From JAEXNA01 sp037968995 (lineage in GTDB: Bacteria > Vulcanimicrobiota > Xenobia > Xenobiales > JADMJV01): a stretch of 20,834 nt of DNA. The notes beneath the pieces are model-generated. The model was not told where the DNA came from and did no database searches. It was given only the letters and a program-made list of their open reading frames with translations. Where the stretch lies: positions 1 to 20,834 of the forward strand of contig JBBKWP010000171.1 of the NCBI GenBank assembly GCA_037968995.1, in the 5' to 3' direction. Below, in pieces: positions 6,273 to 13,376 of this stretch (positions are counted from its first letter, which is position 1; each line of letters opens with the position of its first letter). The position numbers were made by a program, and so were the translations under genes.

Positions 6273-7394
6273 CTAACAGCTAGTTTCCAATCTGACCGTT
6301 CGCGGGGCCGATGCCCGACCGTTGACGAGCAGCGTAAAACGGTACTCGCCGAGGGGCAGTTTGCGAGTGCTTCTTTCCACGAACGGGTGGGTTTTGCTGA
6401 GAGTGGTCGTAGCGTGGGCTTCCAGGTGGATATCGGCCCAGCGAAAGACCTTCGCGAACCGTCGTCCGCCGGTTGTCGGTCCCTCCCAACGGTAGTCGAT
6501 TCTGGTCTTCACTTTTTTGTTTCCCGGGTTGAGAAGTTCGGCCGTCAATAGAACTTTCTGGCCCAAGGCGAGAGTGGAAGAATCGGCTCCTAAGTGGGTC
6601 ACTTCGATCGGCTGATCCCAACCGAACAGCGCCAACACCCTGGGATGACCGGCTTTTAGCGACCCACGGGCGGCGTGCTTCACGACCCAAGCCGTACGCG
6701 AGCTTTTCGCTCCAGCCCAACGCTCAAGCACTTCCAATCCCACTTCGGTGTCGTCTTTGAGGATGTCCTGAAGGTGGTTGGCGACAGACCGCCTGACGTA
6801 TTTGCTCGGGTCGTCTTTGAGGAGTTCCAGCATCTCCAAACGTTGGGGTAAGGCGTCGCGTAGGGCCGGGACGGCCTTGGCCCAGGGGAGTCGAGTTCGG
6901 GTCCCTTCGCTAACCCAGCGGCGCACGTGGTGGCTGGGATGGTCGATCAGTGCACGCAGGCGACGCAGACTCTCATCGAGATCGGCCACAAGATAAGGTC
7001 GCACCGCGAACTCCGAGGTCAAACGTTGGGTCAGTTCTTCCATAGCCCGCCAACTGGCCGCCCAGTCGTCGAGTCCATCGAGACCGATGTACTCTCCGAA
7101 AGGCCAGAGCCCGTAGCCGGAGCCGATCGGTTGCTCGCCAGCCTCGTGATGCGGAAGGGGAGGGCCCATGGCACCGACCAAGCCCCGCATGGTGCGGGAG
7201 GTTGGTCCGGGAAAACTGGAGGCCATGGCACGGGCGATCTGGCGCACACGGTCCATCATCTCCAAGCTTTCCAACCTTTCGCCAGCAAGGCTTAGGAAGC
7301 CGGCGCGGTCAAAGCCTTGCAGGTTCGCCTCAAAGCGTCCGGCAAGCTCGAGTAGGAGCCCCTGGTCGAACCAGTCTTTCAGTTTCTTTTCGAT
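6273..7394 (-). CDS. DNA alkylation repair protein (COG4335/AlkD-like HEAT repeats) with C-terminal beta domain
   Basis: Helical HEAT-like repeats cover most of the protein, with subfamily motifs EFAVRPYL, HVRRWVSEGTRTRLPWA, DDPSKYVRRSVANHLQDI and WVVKHAARGSLK; the last 100 residues form a beta sandwich often found at the end of this subfamily (VLLTAELLNPGNKKV, LPLGEYRFTLLVNGR). Relatives are HEAT-repeat DNA glycosylases that release alkylated bases; activity here is inferred. The first ordinary start codon is TTG at 7274, giving 333 residues, but the frame upstream reads KKLKDWFDQGLLLELAG and FDRAGFLSLAGERLESLE, clearly the family N-terminus, back to about 7394. Only TGA at 7410-7412 stops it. 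An ATC at 7392-7394 sits where the family Met belongs, so a rare start codon or a base error is likely. It overlaps the end region of the upstream gene. Confidence 0.82.
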   Translation of the reverse strand: MEKKLKDWFDQGLLLELAGRFEANLQGFDRAGFLSLAGERLESLEMMDRVRQIARAMASSFPGPTSRTMRGLVGAMGPPLPHHEAGEQPIGSGYGLWPFGEYIGLDGLDDWAASWRAMEELTQRLTSEFAVRPYLVADLDESLRRLRALIDHPSHHVRRWVSEGTRTRLPWAKAVPALRDALPQRLEMLELLKDDPSKYVRRSVANHLQDILKDDTEVGLEVLERWAGAKSSRTAWVVKHAARGSLKAGHPRVLALFGWDQPIEVTHLGADSSTLALGQKVLLTAELLNPGNKKVKTRIDYRWEGPTTGGRRFAKVFRWADIHLEAHATTTLSKTHPFVERSTRKLPLGEYRFTLLVNGRASAPRTVRLETSC

Positions 7395-7401
7395 TTTGGG
7401 C

Positions 7402-7947
7402 CTATATTTTCAGTTTACGGACTGAAGCGAGAATCTTCTGCATTTCGAGTTTGCTGAGGCCGCTGTCCGAATTGCCCACCGTCTGGACATCTAGGTAATA
7501 CTCCCGGTCTTCGCCGCGCGGCACAGTCAGGGCGTAACTCGTACCGTATCTGAAGGCCATGGGGGCGTCCACGCAGATCCAAAGGTCGATCGGTCCGAGC
7601 ACTGGGTTATCGACCTTGACGGTGCTGTCGGGGCCGGGGCCTCCCAATCCGCCGCCGGTTCCTCTCAAAACCAAACTGTGTGCCTTCCTATTCGACGACG
7701 GCCAAGTGATCTCTAGACTGGGTCCGAACCGGGTGTCCGACGTGTCGACCTTACCGACCGCCATCCCCAGATCGTCGGGAAACCACGTTGGCACGAGGAC
7801 CTCGGTAATTCCCACGGACTTCAGTTTGGCCAACTCCCGCATCACGTCGGGGGACAGCTTAGCTTGGTTCGCGGTAGCAGCATCCTGCTGGGCCGTGGCC
7901 GGCAGTAAGAGAAACAAAACCGCTAAAATTTTCCAAAAAGATTTCAT
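7402..7947 (-). CDS. Secreted hypothetical protein
   Basis: A 181-residue protein with a clear signal peptide: MKSFWKILAVLFLLLPATA, cut likely after Ala19 before QQ. The mature part contains LVPTWFPDDLG, LEITWPSSN, a Gly-rich loop GGGLGGPGPD, LWICVDAP and YALTVPRGEDREYYLDVQT, giving a mostly beta protein with a final helix LSKLEMQKILASVRKL. I do not recognise the family; the pattern resembles small periplasmic or lipoprotein-like domains. Its stop codon lies 8 bases before the presumed start of the alkylation repair protein, so the two are probably on one transcript and may be translationally coupled. It is the first gene of the leftward run. Confidence 0.75.
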   Translation of the reverse strand: MKSFWKILAVLFLLLPATAQQDAATANQAKLSPDVMRELAKLKSVGITEVLVPTWFPDDLGMAVGKVDTSDTRFGPSLEITWPSSNRKAHSLVLRGTGGGLGGPGPDSTVKVDNPVLGPIDLWICVDAPMAFRYGTSYALTVPRGEDREYYLDVQTVGNSDSGLSKLEMQKILASVRKLKI

Positions 7948-8213
7948 AGTTGAGGATTCGGTTATCTGGGAGAATTCCTTTTTAGTGCCTTTCGCCTCGT
8001 CGTCGACCGAAACACTGTTGCTTGCTCACTTTGTTTCTTCTAGTGGATCCACGTCGAAACAACGCAAGGGAAGTTCCCACTCCGCGAAAACTCAATCTTG
8101 TTCCGGGTCAACTACGCAGAATGTTAACAGAAACGACAAGCTTTCGCGCGTCGATTCCTCTCTATTTCCACCTCGCCGCTGTACCGTGGTCGTAGTTTAA
8201 GGAGTATCCCCAC

Positions 8214-8597
8214 ATGAGAATCGAACCCGCGCTCGCCAACAACTCTCTCGCTCACCAACGAGGAAAGTATCAAGAGACCGACATACCTGAAGCCTCCGCC
8301 AAAACTTTGGCTAAGTTGGAGCCAGTCCTAGACAGCATCGACGCTGTAACTTTCTCTCCAAAGCAAGAACTAATCGACCCAAAGGCCGACTCAATTGCAA
8401 AAAGCCGTGACTCTGGTACGACGAACTTTAAGAAAGGCGCAGCTGTCGGGGGCCTTTCACTCGTGGCTACCTTCGCGGCAGCCTTAGCTGCCGGGCCTTC
8501 TGGGGGATTTGTCCCCGTCCTATTCGCGGGTTTCACTGCAAGCTGCGCGTTAACGATTTTCGCAACGCACGGAACCCTTTCTCCCGTCGCGAGTTGA
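8214..8597 (+). CDS. Small hypothetical protein with C-terminal helical hairpin
   Basis: A 127-residue protein with a strong ribosome site (AAGGAG about 9 bases before the ATG). Residues 1-70 are polar and helical (ASAKTLAKLEPVLDSIDAV). Residues 75-93 (GAAVGGLSLVATFAAALAA) and 98-117 (GFVPVLFAGFTASCALTIFA) are hydrophobic with small residues between, suggesting a membrane hairpin at the C-terminus. There is no signal peptide. No family is recognised. The preceding 266 bases hold no gene and should contain its promoter, but I could not pick one with confidence. Confidence 0.65.
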   Translation: MRIEPALANNSLAHQRGKYQETDIPEASAKTLAKLEPVLDSIDAVTFSPKQELIDPKADSIAKSRDSGTTNFKKGAAVGGLSLVATFAAALAAGPSGGFVPVLFAGFTASCALTIFATHGTLSPVAS

Positions 8598-8726
8598 TAT
8601 GTCTTGGAATCGTGAGGAAGCCTTTTCGAAGTGGGGCACGCACAGAGGGCGCTGAAGTTCTATTCCGGCGATGTCCGATAGGAGAGTCGGCAAGGTTGTC
8701 CCATTAGACTTAGAGAATCGCAGTCC

Positions 8727-8786
8727 ATGCGATGCGCGTGTGCTTTCGAGAATCTCCCAGGGATGAAGTTCTGTGGGAGTTGCGGG
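8727..8786 (+). pseudogene. Zinc-ribbon leader of the cyclase protein, now out of frame
   Basis: From ATG 8727 the frame reads MRCACAFENLPGMKFCGSCG, with Cys3, Cys5, Cys16 and Cys19. This is the double zinc-ribbon start typical of the cyclase/AAA/TPR family. After Gly20 the frame no longer matches the cyclase and it stops at 8939. The cyclase sequence resumes in the frame of the ATG at 8732, at GAGTTGCGGG (8777-8786), which looks like the join of a deletion. Confidence 0.75.
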
Positions 8787-11743
8787 CGGTGGTGCTGGCC
8801 TATCAGCGGGAAAGTGGCATCATTATTGACCAATATGGCGGGACGATCGCTCAATACCTCGGCGACGGATTGTTGGTCTACTTCGGCTTTCCCCAAGCCC
8901 AGGAAGATGACCCACAGCGCGCGGTTCGCTCGGCTTTAGAGATTGTAGACGCGGTAAGGAACCTGAAGGTGCCGCTGAATGGTCGAGATTCGCCCGAATT
9001 AGCGGTGCGAGTGGGCATCCATACCGGGGCTGTGGTTATTGGCGCGGTCGGCCACGGAAAACGGCTGGAGTCCTTGGCCCTAGGCGCGGTACCCAATACG
9101 GCCGCGCGCATCCAAGGCGCGGCGCCCATTCACGGCGTGACGATATCCGACGTGACCTATCGGTTGGTCAAAGGGTATTTTCAAACCAGTCTCCCGGAAC
9201 ACCATGAGCTTAAAGGGGTGCCGGGTCCAGCTTCCCTGCGCCGGGTCCTCGGTCGAACAAAAGCGCGGAACCGGCAAGAAGCGTCAGGTGGTTTTGGCTT
9301 TGCCTCGCTTATCGGCCGCGAGTCCGAACTCGGCCTCCTACAGGGAATGTGGTCAACCTGCCTGGAGGGCCAAAGTCAGGTAGTCCTTCTTCAGGGAGAG
9401 GCCGGCGTCGGAAAATCCAGCCTTGCGAGGTCTATGTGGCACGAGACCGACGACTTGAAGGTCTGGCGACTTGAAATCGCGTGCTCTCCTTTTTACCAAA
9501 ACACCGCTCTCAATCCGGTGGTGACCATGATCAAGCAGTTACTAGGATTTCACGAGACCGATACTCTTGAAGAACGGTCGAGGAAACTCCGCCTGGGTTT
9601 GAGCAGACTTTCGAACCTGGATGAGAAAGTCTGGCCGTTGAGCTGCTATTTGCTAGGCCTTCCTTGCAGCGCGGCGGACTCGGACGCACTGTGCGCGGAG
9701 ACGATTCGTCAAGACACACTGGCTCACTTAATACAAAGTTTGCTTGCTCAGTCCAGAGTCCATCCGATACTGCTCGTCGTTGAAGATCTCCATTGGGCGG
9801 ATCCCACGACACTGGAATTGCTCTCCAAAGTTTTGGAGAGAGCCGATTCCAATCCTCTCATGATAGTGCTGACCGCCCGGCCGGAATTCGCCGGTATTTC
9901 CGGTGTGACAAAACTCCATTTACAAGGGCTGCGTGCGGCTTCCGCTCGAGCGTTGGTCAGCCAACTCGCTGGAAAAAACAAGATCTCATCTGCGCTATTG
10001 GATGGACTCATTGAACGCTCCGATGGTATCCCTCTGTTTCTTGAGGAGCTCACCCGTGCAATCCTGGAATCGGAACAGGAGACACATCAGATGATTCCAG
10101 CGACACTCAGGGATTCCTTAACCGCGCGTCTCGACCGGCTGGTCGAAGGCAAACCGGTGGCCCAAGTCTGCTCTGCCATCGGCAGAGAATTCTCACTCGA
10201 GATTCTCCGTCAGTTGTGGACTGGCTCCGAGCAAGAACTGAGCGGCGGCCTTCAGCAGCTAGAAGAGGCCGAACTACTCCATCGGATTGGGTTTGGACCA
10301 CAAACCGTTTGTCGCTTTCGTCATGCTCTCATTCGCGAAGCAGCCTATGAGCTCATGCTCCTTGAATCTCGGCGAGTGCTCCATAGACGCATAGCGCACG
10401 TTCTTCGCGAATGGCCCGACTCTCAGGGTGAAGAGCCACTAGCTTACCATTACGAGTTGGCGGGGATGTTGGGAGAAGCGATCGACAGCCACGCATCAGC
10501 CGCCAACCAAGCTAGAGAGGCCTCCGCGCTACTCGAAGCCGAACAGCACTTGAGAGAGGCTTTGAAACTCACCGACCGATTAACGAGCGAGCAACCGTCC
10601 AATGGGAGATTAGAGCTCTTGATGTCCTTGGCGGAGGTTCAGATGGAGCTCTATGGCTATGCATCTAATGAGGTTTCCGAGACTTACTTGAGTGTCGAGA
10701 GCATTCAGAAAGATACCAAGGGCGCAAATTATCCTTTCGAGTTTTGCTTGGGGTTGTGGGTCTGGAGCTTTGTCAGAGGAGATCTCAGCCGGGCCCTGGA
10801 GCTAGCGAGTCAGGCCGAAGAAATGGCTAAGGCGTCGGCCCACAGTCGCATGCGGTTGTTCAGTTGTTCCGCCCAGGGACAGACTCTTCTCTACAACGGC
10901 CAAGTGGGGCGCGCCGCTGCCTATTTACGAGAGGGGGTTGAACTCTGTGGTAGGCGTCACGACCCTAGAAACGTGTCTTCCGGAGAAGACCAAGGTCTCG
11001 TCTGTTGGGCTTATCTCGCCTTCGCTCTAGCTCACCAGGGCGATGTGAACGCTGCCACTAGCACCAGCAACAGTTCGGTAGAAGCCGCTCGCGGCTTGGC
11101 TACAGTTCACGGCTTAGCTCAAATGTTGCTCTATAGCGCCGGCCTCAACTCTTTGGTGAAACAAGGCGATCTAGCACGCCGACGCGCGGAAGAGGCAGCC
11201 GAGCTTTGCGATGCCAATGATCTCCAATATCTGCGCACCTGGGCCGATCTTTTCGCCACCCAAAGTTTAGCCCAGTCAGGCGAAGCAGTGGCCCTCTCAA
11301 AGTACGAAGAATCTCTGTTTACCAAGATGGATCTAGGAGGCAAAGCAGGTGCACCTAAAGGCAGCGCCGTTCTAGCCGAAGGCCATCTCGCTCAAGGTCA
11401 GCGTGAGAAAGCACTTCGATTTGTCCGGTTGGGGTTGAAATGGGCTCGCGAGCAAAGAGAACATTTGCATCTGCCGGAGCTTCTCCGTCTCAAGGCGCTT
11501 ATCTTGGCTGAGGATGCGAGGGCTGAGAGCCTCTATCGACAATCGATTGATGAGGCGGACCGCATGGGGATATTGCTGGAAGAACTCCGCACTAGCGTCT
11601 CTTTTGCGAAGTGGTTGGAACATCGCGGTCGCTCGCCAGTCGCCCAGGAAGTGTTGGAGAGAGCCTGCTCAAAATTGAGTGATGTTGGTGACTACCCTGA
11701 GCTCCAGCGAGCTCGAGAGTTTCTCAAACACATGAAGAATTGA
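8732..11743 (+). CDS. Class III adenylate/guanylate cyclase-like, AAA ATPase and TPR protein with N-terminal deletion
   Basis: A 1003-residue frame. The first 15 residues are an out-of-frame reading of zinc-ribbon DNA; real homology starts at ELRAVVLAYQRESG (16-29). The cyclase part keeps IAQYLGDGLLVYFG with Asp45, VRVGIHTGAVVIGAVG and ALGAVPNTAARIQG, but the initial strand with the first metal Asp (F-C-D-L-V-G-S-T in relatives) is gone, so cyclase activity is probably lost. An ATPase module follows: LIGRESELGLL, Walker A GEAGVGKSS (222-230), Walker B LLVVEDLHW (347-355) and DGIPLFLEELTRAI. The last 400 residues are helical TPR-like repeats. Relatives are large signalling ATPases. The ATG at 8732 lets the remaining ORF be translated despite the deletion. 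It could be a new short form or a pseudogene in which only the ATPase survives. Confidence 0.85.
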   Translation: MRVCFRESPRDEVLWELRAVVLAYQRESGIIIDQYGGTIAQYLGDGLLVYFGFPQAQEDDPQRAVRSALEIVDAVRNLKVPLNGRDSPELAVRVGIHTGAVVIGAVGHGKRLESLALGAVPNTAARIQGAAPIHGVTISDVTYRLVKGYFQTSLPEHHELKGVPGPASLRRVLGRTKARNRQEASGGFGFASLIGRESELGLLQGMWSTCLEGQSQVVLLQGEAGVGKSSLARSMWHETDDLKVWRLEIACSPFYQNTALNPVVTMIKQLLGFHETDTLEERSRKLRLGLSRLSNLDEKVWPLSCYLLGLPCSAADSDALCAETIRQDTLAHLIQSLLAQSRVHPILLVVEDLHWADPTTLELLSKVLERADSNPLMIVLTARPEFAGISGVTKLHLQGLRAASARALVSQLAGKNKISSALLDGLIERSDGIPLFLEELTRAILESEQETHQMIPATLRDSLTARLDRLVEGKPVAQVCSAIGREFSLEILRQLWTGSEQELSGGLQQLEEAELLHRIGFGPQTVCRFRHALIREAAYELMLLESRRVLHRRIAHVLREWPDSQGEEPLAYHYELAGMLGEAIDSHASAANQAREASALLEAEQHLREALKLTDRLTSEQPSNGRLELLMSLAEVQMELYGYASNEVSETYLSVESIQKDTKGANYPFEFCLGLWVWSFVRGDLSRALELASQAEEMAKASAHSRMRLFSCSAQGQTLLYNGQVGRAAAYLREGVELCGRRHDPRNVSSGEDQGLVCWAYLAFALAHQGDVNAATSTSNSSVEAARGLATVHGLAQMLLYSAGLNSLVKQGDLARRRAEEAAELCDANDLQYLRTWADLFATQSLAQSGEAVALSKYEESLFTKMDLGGKAGAPKGSAVLAEGHLAQGQREKALRFVRLGLKWAREQREHLHLPELLRLKALILAEDARAESLYRQSIDEADRMGILLEELRTSVSFAKWLEHRGRSPVAQEVLERACSKLSDVGDYPELQRAREFLKHMKN

Positions 11744-11866
11744 TAAGTCAGCAATCTCAAGCTATCTCTCGTGCCGACGAGTGGAGTTATGAAAACCCGG
11801 CACATCTTTAAAAACCCAGGAAAATTCGTCCAAATGTTCATCTTTTGTTCACATGTGAGGGAACAG

Positions 11867-11890
11867 GTCCGCACCGATTCCAATGCGGAC
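11867..11890 (+). promoter_or_regulatory. Small leader hairpin upstream of the PANPTRRSVED repeat gene
   Basis: GTCCGCA (11867-11873) pairs with TGCGGAC (11884-11890) around a 10-base loop, ending 29 bases before the ATG at 11920 and 17 bases before its AAGGAG. It may affect transcript stability or translation. No riboswitch class is recognised. Confidence 0.3.
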
Positions 11891-11919
11891 AGGTAGATTG
11901 GTGTCACAAGGAGTCACGA

Positions 11920-12678
11920 ATGGTCACTGCTCAACTTCCCGGTCAAGGCATCAGATATCCCCAAGGCGGCCAAGTCGGCGCCGTTCAAGGCGGCTACGGC
12001 CAACAGATGGGATCTCAGTATCTCCTGATTATGATGGCCCTCTTAATGAAACTGATTATGGCCATCCTCAGTCAACTCGGTGGCGAGTCTGGCGACCAAG
12101 CCAGCCAGGGTATGGTACCGTCCGGTAATCCCAAGTTTGGTGGTGGCGGAGTTCCTCAAGGTGGAAGCAGTTCTAGTTCCATAGATGACTTTCTGGGCAG
12201 CGACGGTGGTTCGGCTTCAGGAGGGACTCCTACTGGCGGTGGTCCTTCTGGAGGGACTTCTTCAGAAGGGACTCCCACGGGCGGTGGTCCTTCTGGTGGC
12301 TCCGAACCGACCGGCCTTCCGGCCAATCCGACCCGCCGCTCGGTAGAAGATGACAATATTCTTCCTGAACCGGCCAACCCCACACGCCGTTCGGTGGAGG
12401 ATGACAATATTCGCCCGGCACCGGCCAACCCCACACGGCGTTCGGTTGAGGATGCCAACCTATCGGGCTACGACAGAGCCATGATCGAACGGATCACTCG
12501 TCCCGCGCCGGCCAACCCCACAAGACGCTCGGTTGAGGATGCCAACCTATCGGGCTACGACAGAGCCATGATCGAACGAATCACTCGCCCCGCGCCGGCC
12601 AACCCCACAAGACGCTCGGTAGAAAACAAGAATGTCCGTTCAAAGCCGCGTCCTTTGGCAGGTCGTAACATCCGCTAG
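11920..12678 (+). CDS. Gly-rich protein with modular PANPTRRSVED repeats
   Basis: A 252-residue protein. AAGGAG six bases before the ATG at 11920 (MVTAQLPGQG) fixes the start over the ATG at 11845. Residues 1-32 are Gly/Gln-rich; 34-50 (YLLIMMALLMKLIMAIL) is a hydrophobic helix; 55-133 is Gly/Ser/Pro/Thr-rich with repeated TPTGGGPSGG. Residues 134-252 hold five copies of PANPTRRSVEDxN, spaced 17, 17, 29 and 29 residues; the longer units insert LSGYDRAMIERIT. No signal peptide. The polar basic/acidic repeat could bind a partner repeatedly or be a modification target; RRSVE resembles a kinase-type site, but this is speculation. The family is not recognised. It lies between the cyclase-like gene and the AHSA1-type gene. 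Confidence 0.72.
   Translation: MVTAQLPGQGIRYPQGGQVGAVQGGYGQQMGSQYLLIMMALLMKLIMAILSQLGGESGDQASQGMVPSGNPKFGGGGVPQGGSSSSSIDDFLGSDGGSASGGTPTGGGPSGGTSSEGTPTGGGPSGGSEPTGLPANPTRRSVEDDNILPEPANPTRRSVEDDNIRPAPANPTRRSVEDANLSGYDRAMIERITRPAPANPTRRSVEDANLSGYDRAMIERITRPAPANPTRRSVENKNVRSKPRPLAGRNIR
12319..12624 (+). repeat. Tandem coding repeat, units of 51, 51, 87 and 87 bp plus a partial fifth
   Basis: Units begin with CCGGCCAAYCC at 12319, 12370, 12421, 12508 and 12595. The two 87-bp units are nearly identical in DNA, with only a few third-position differences, which implies recent duplication. The 87-bp form is the 51-bp form with 36 extra bases. All changes keep the frame. Confidence 0.9.
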
Positions 12679-12773
12679 ATGCCCTTCCGAAAGGAGTTCG
12701 TTCCCGAGGCCCTGTCTATCAAGGAGTGCCAAGGAAAATGCGAGAACACAGACTTTCACCTAAGGAGGCTCAC

Positions 12774-13223
12774 ATGAGTTCTATTCCCCGCCCCGATCTC
12801 TCCTCGCGGCCGCTCGTCGTGACCTGCGAACATAATATCAATGCTGAAGTTAGCAAGGTTTATGCCGCCTGGACGGAGCGCTTCGATATCTGGTTTGCTC
12901 AAGCCGGAACTCTTTCCATGGTACCTGAGGCTGGTAGGCCCTACTTCTTTTACACATCAGAAGAATGGGGCCGTCATCCCCATTACGGACGCTTTCTGGA
13001 GCTGGTGGAGAACGAGTTGGTCGAGATGACCTGGATGACAGGCAACGGGACCTCGGAAGGTACTGCGGGAGCGGAAACGATCCTTCGGGTCGAGTTCTTA
13101 CCTAAAGATGGAGTTACTCAAGTCCGCTTAACCCACTCAGGTCTCGTAAGCGAGAAATCCAGGGACGGACATCAAGAGAATTGGCCCCTAGCTCTCGAAG
13201 AACTCAACAAGGCCCTTTCGTAG
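12774..13223 (+). CDS. AHSA1/SRPBCC-domain protein
   Basis: A 149-residue protein starting MSSIPRPDLSS; the AAGGAGG at 12762-12768 supports the ATG at 12774 over the one at 12726. It has the helix-grip fold of the activator-of-Hsp90-ATPase-like family: an early beta strand VVTCEHNINAE, the helix VSKVYAAWTERFDIWFAQ, GRFLELVENELVEMTW, ILRVEFLPKDGVTQVRLTHSG, and a long C-terminal helix after GHQENW (PLALEELNKALS). Length matches stand-alone bacterial members, which bind small hydrophobic ligands in a cavity; ligand unknown. It points toward the solenoid gene and ends 154 bp from it. Confidence 0.85.
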   Translation: MSSIPRPDLSSRPLVVTCEHNINAEVSKVYAAWTERFDIWFAQAGTLSMVPEAGRPYFFYTSEEWGRHPHYGRFLELVENELVEMTWMTGNGTSEGTAGAETILRVEFLPKDGVTQVRLTHSGLVSEKSRDGHQENWPLALEELNKALS

Positions 13224-13376
13224 CGCCTCCATCCGAGTCCAGAGTTACGTACCAGCGTCTCGATCCCGTCATCAGCCGTCGCGGAAGGCTCAAGATGCAC
13301 GACCCGTGGGGACTCTGGTCGAGCGCAGTGGAAGCCGCGAACCGTGGGTCTTTTGCCAGCCAAGTTGATAGCTCGG

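Noticed and set aside
7559..8200. Plus-strand 213-codon frame
   Set aside because: Antisense to the secreted protein gene over half its length, with no signal, motif or ribosome site.
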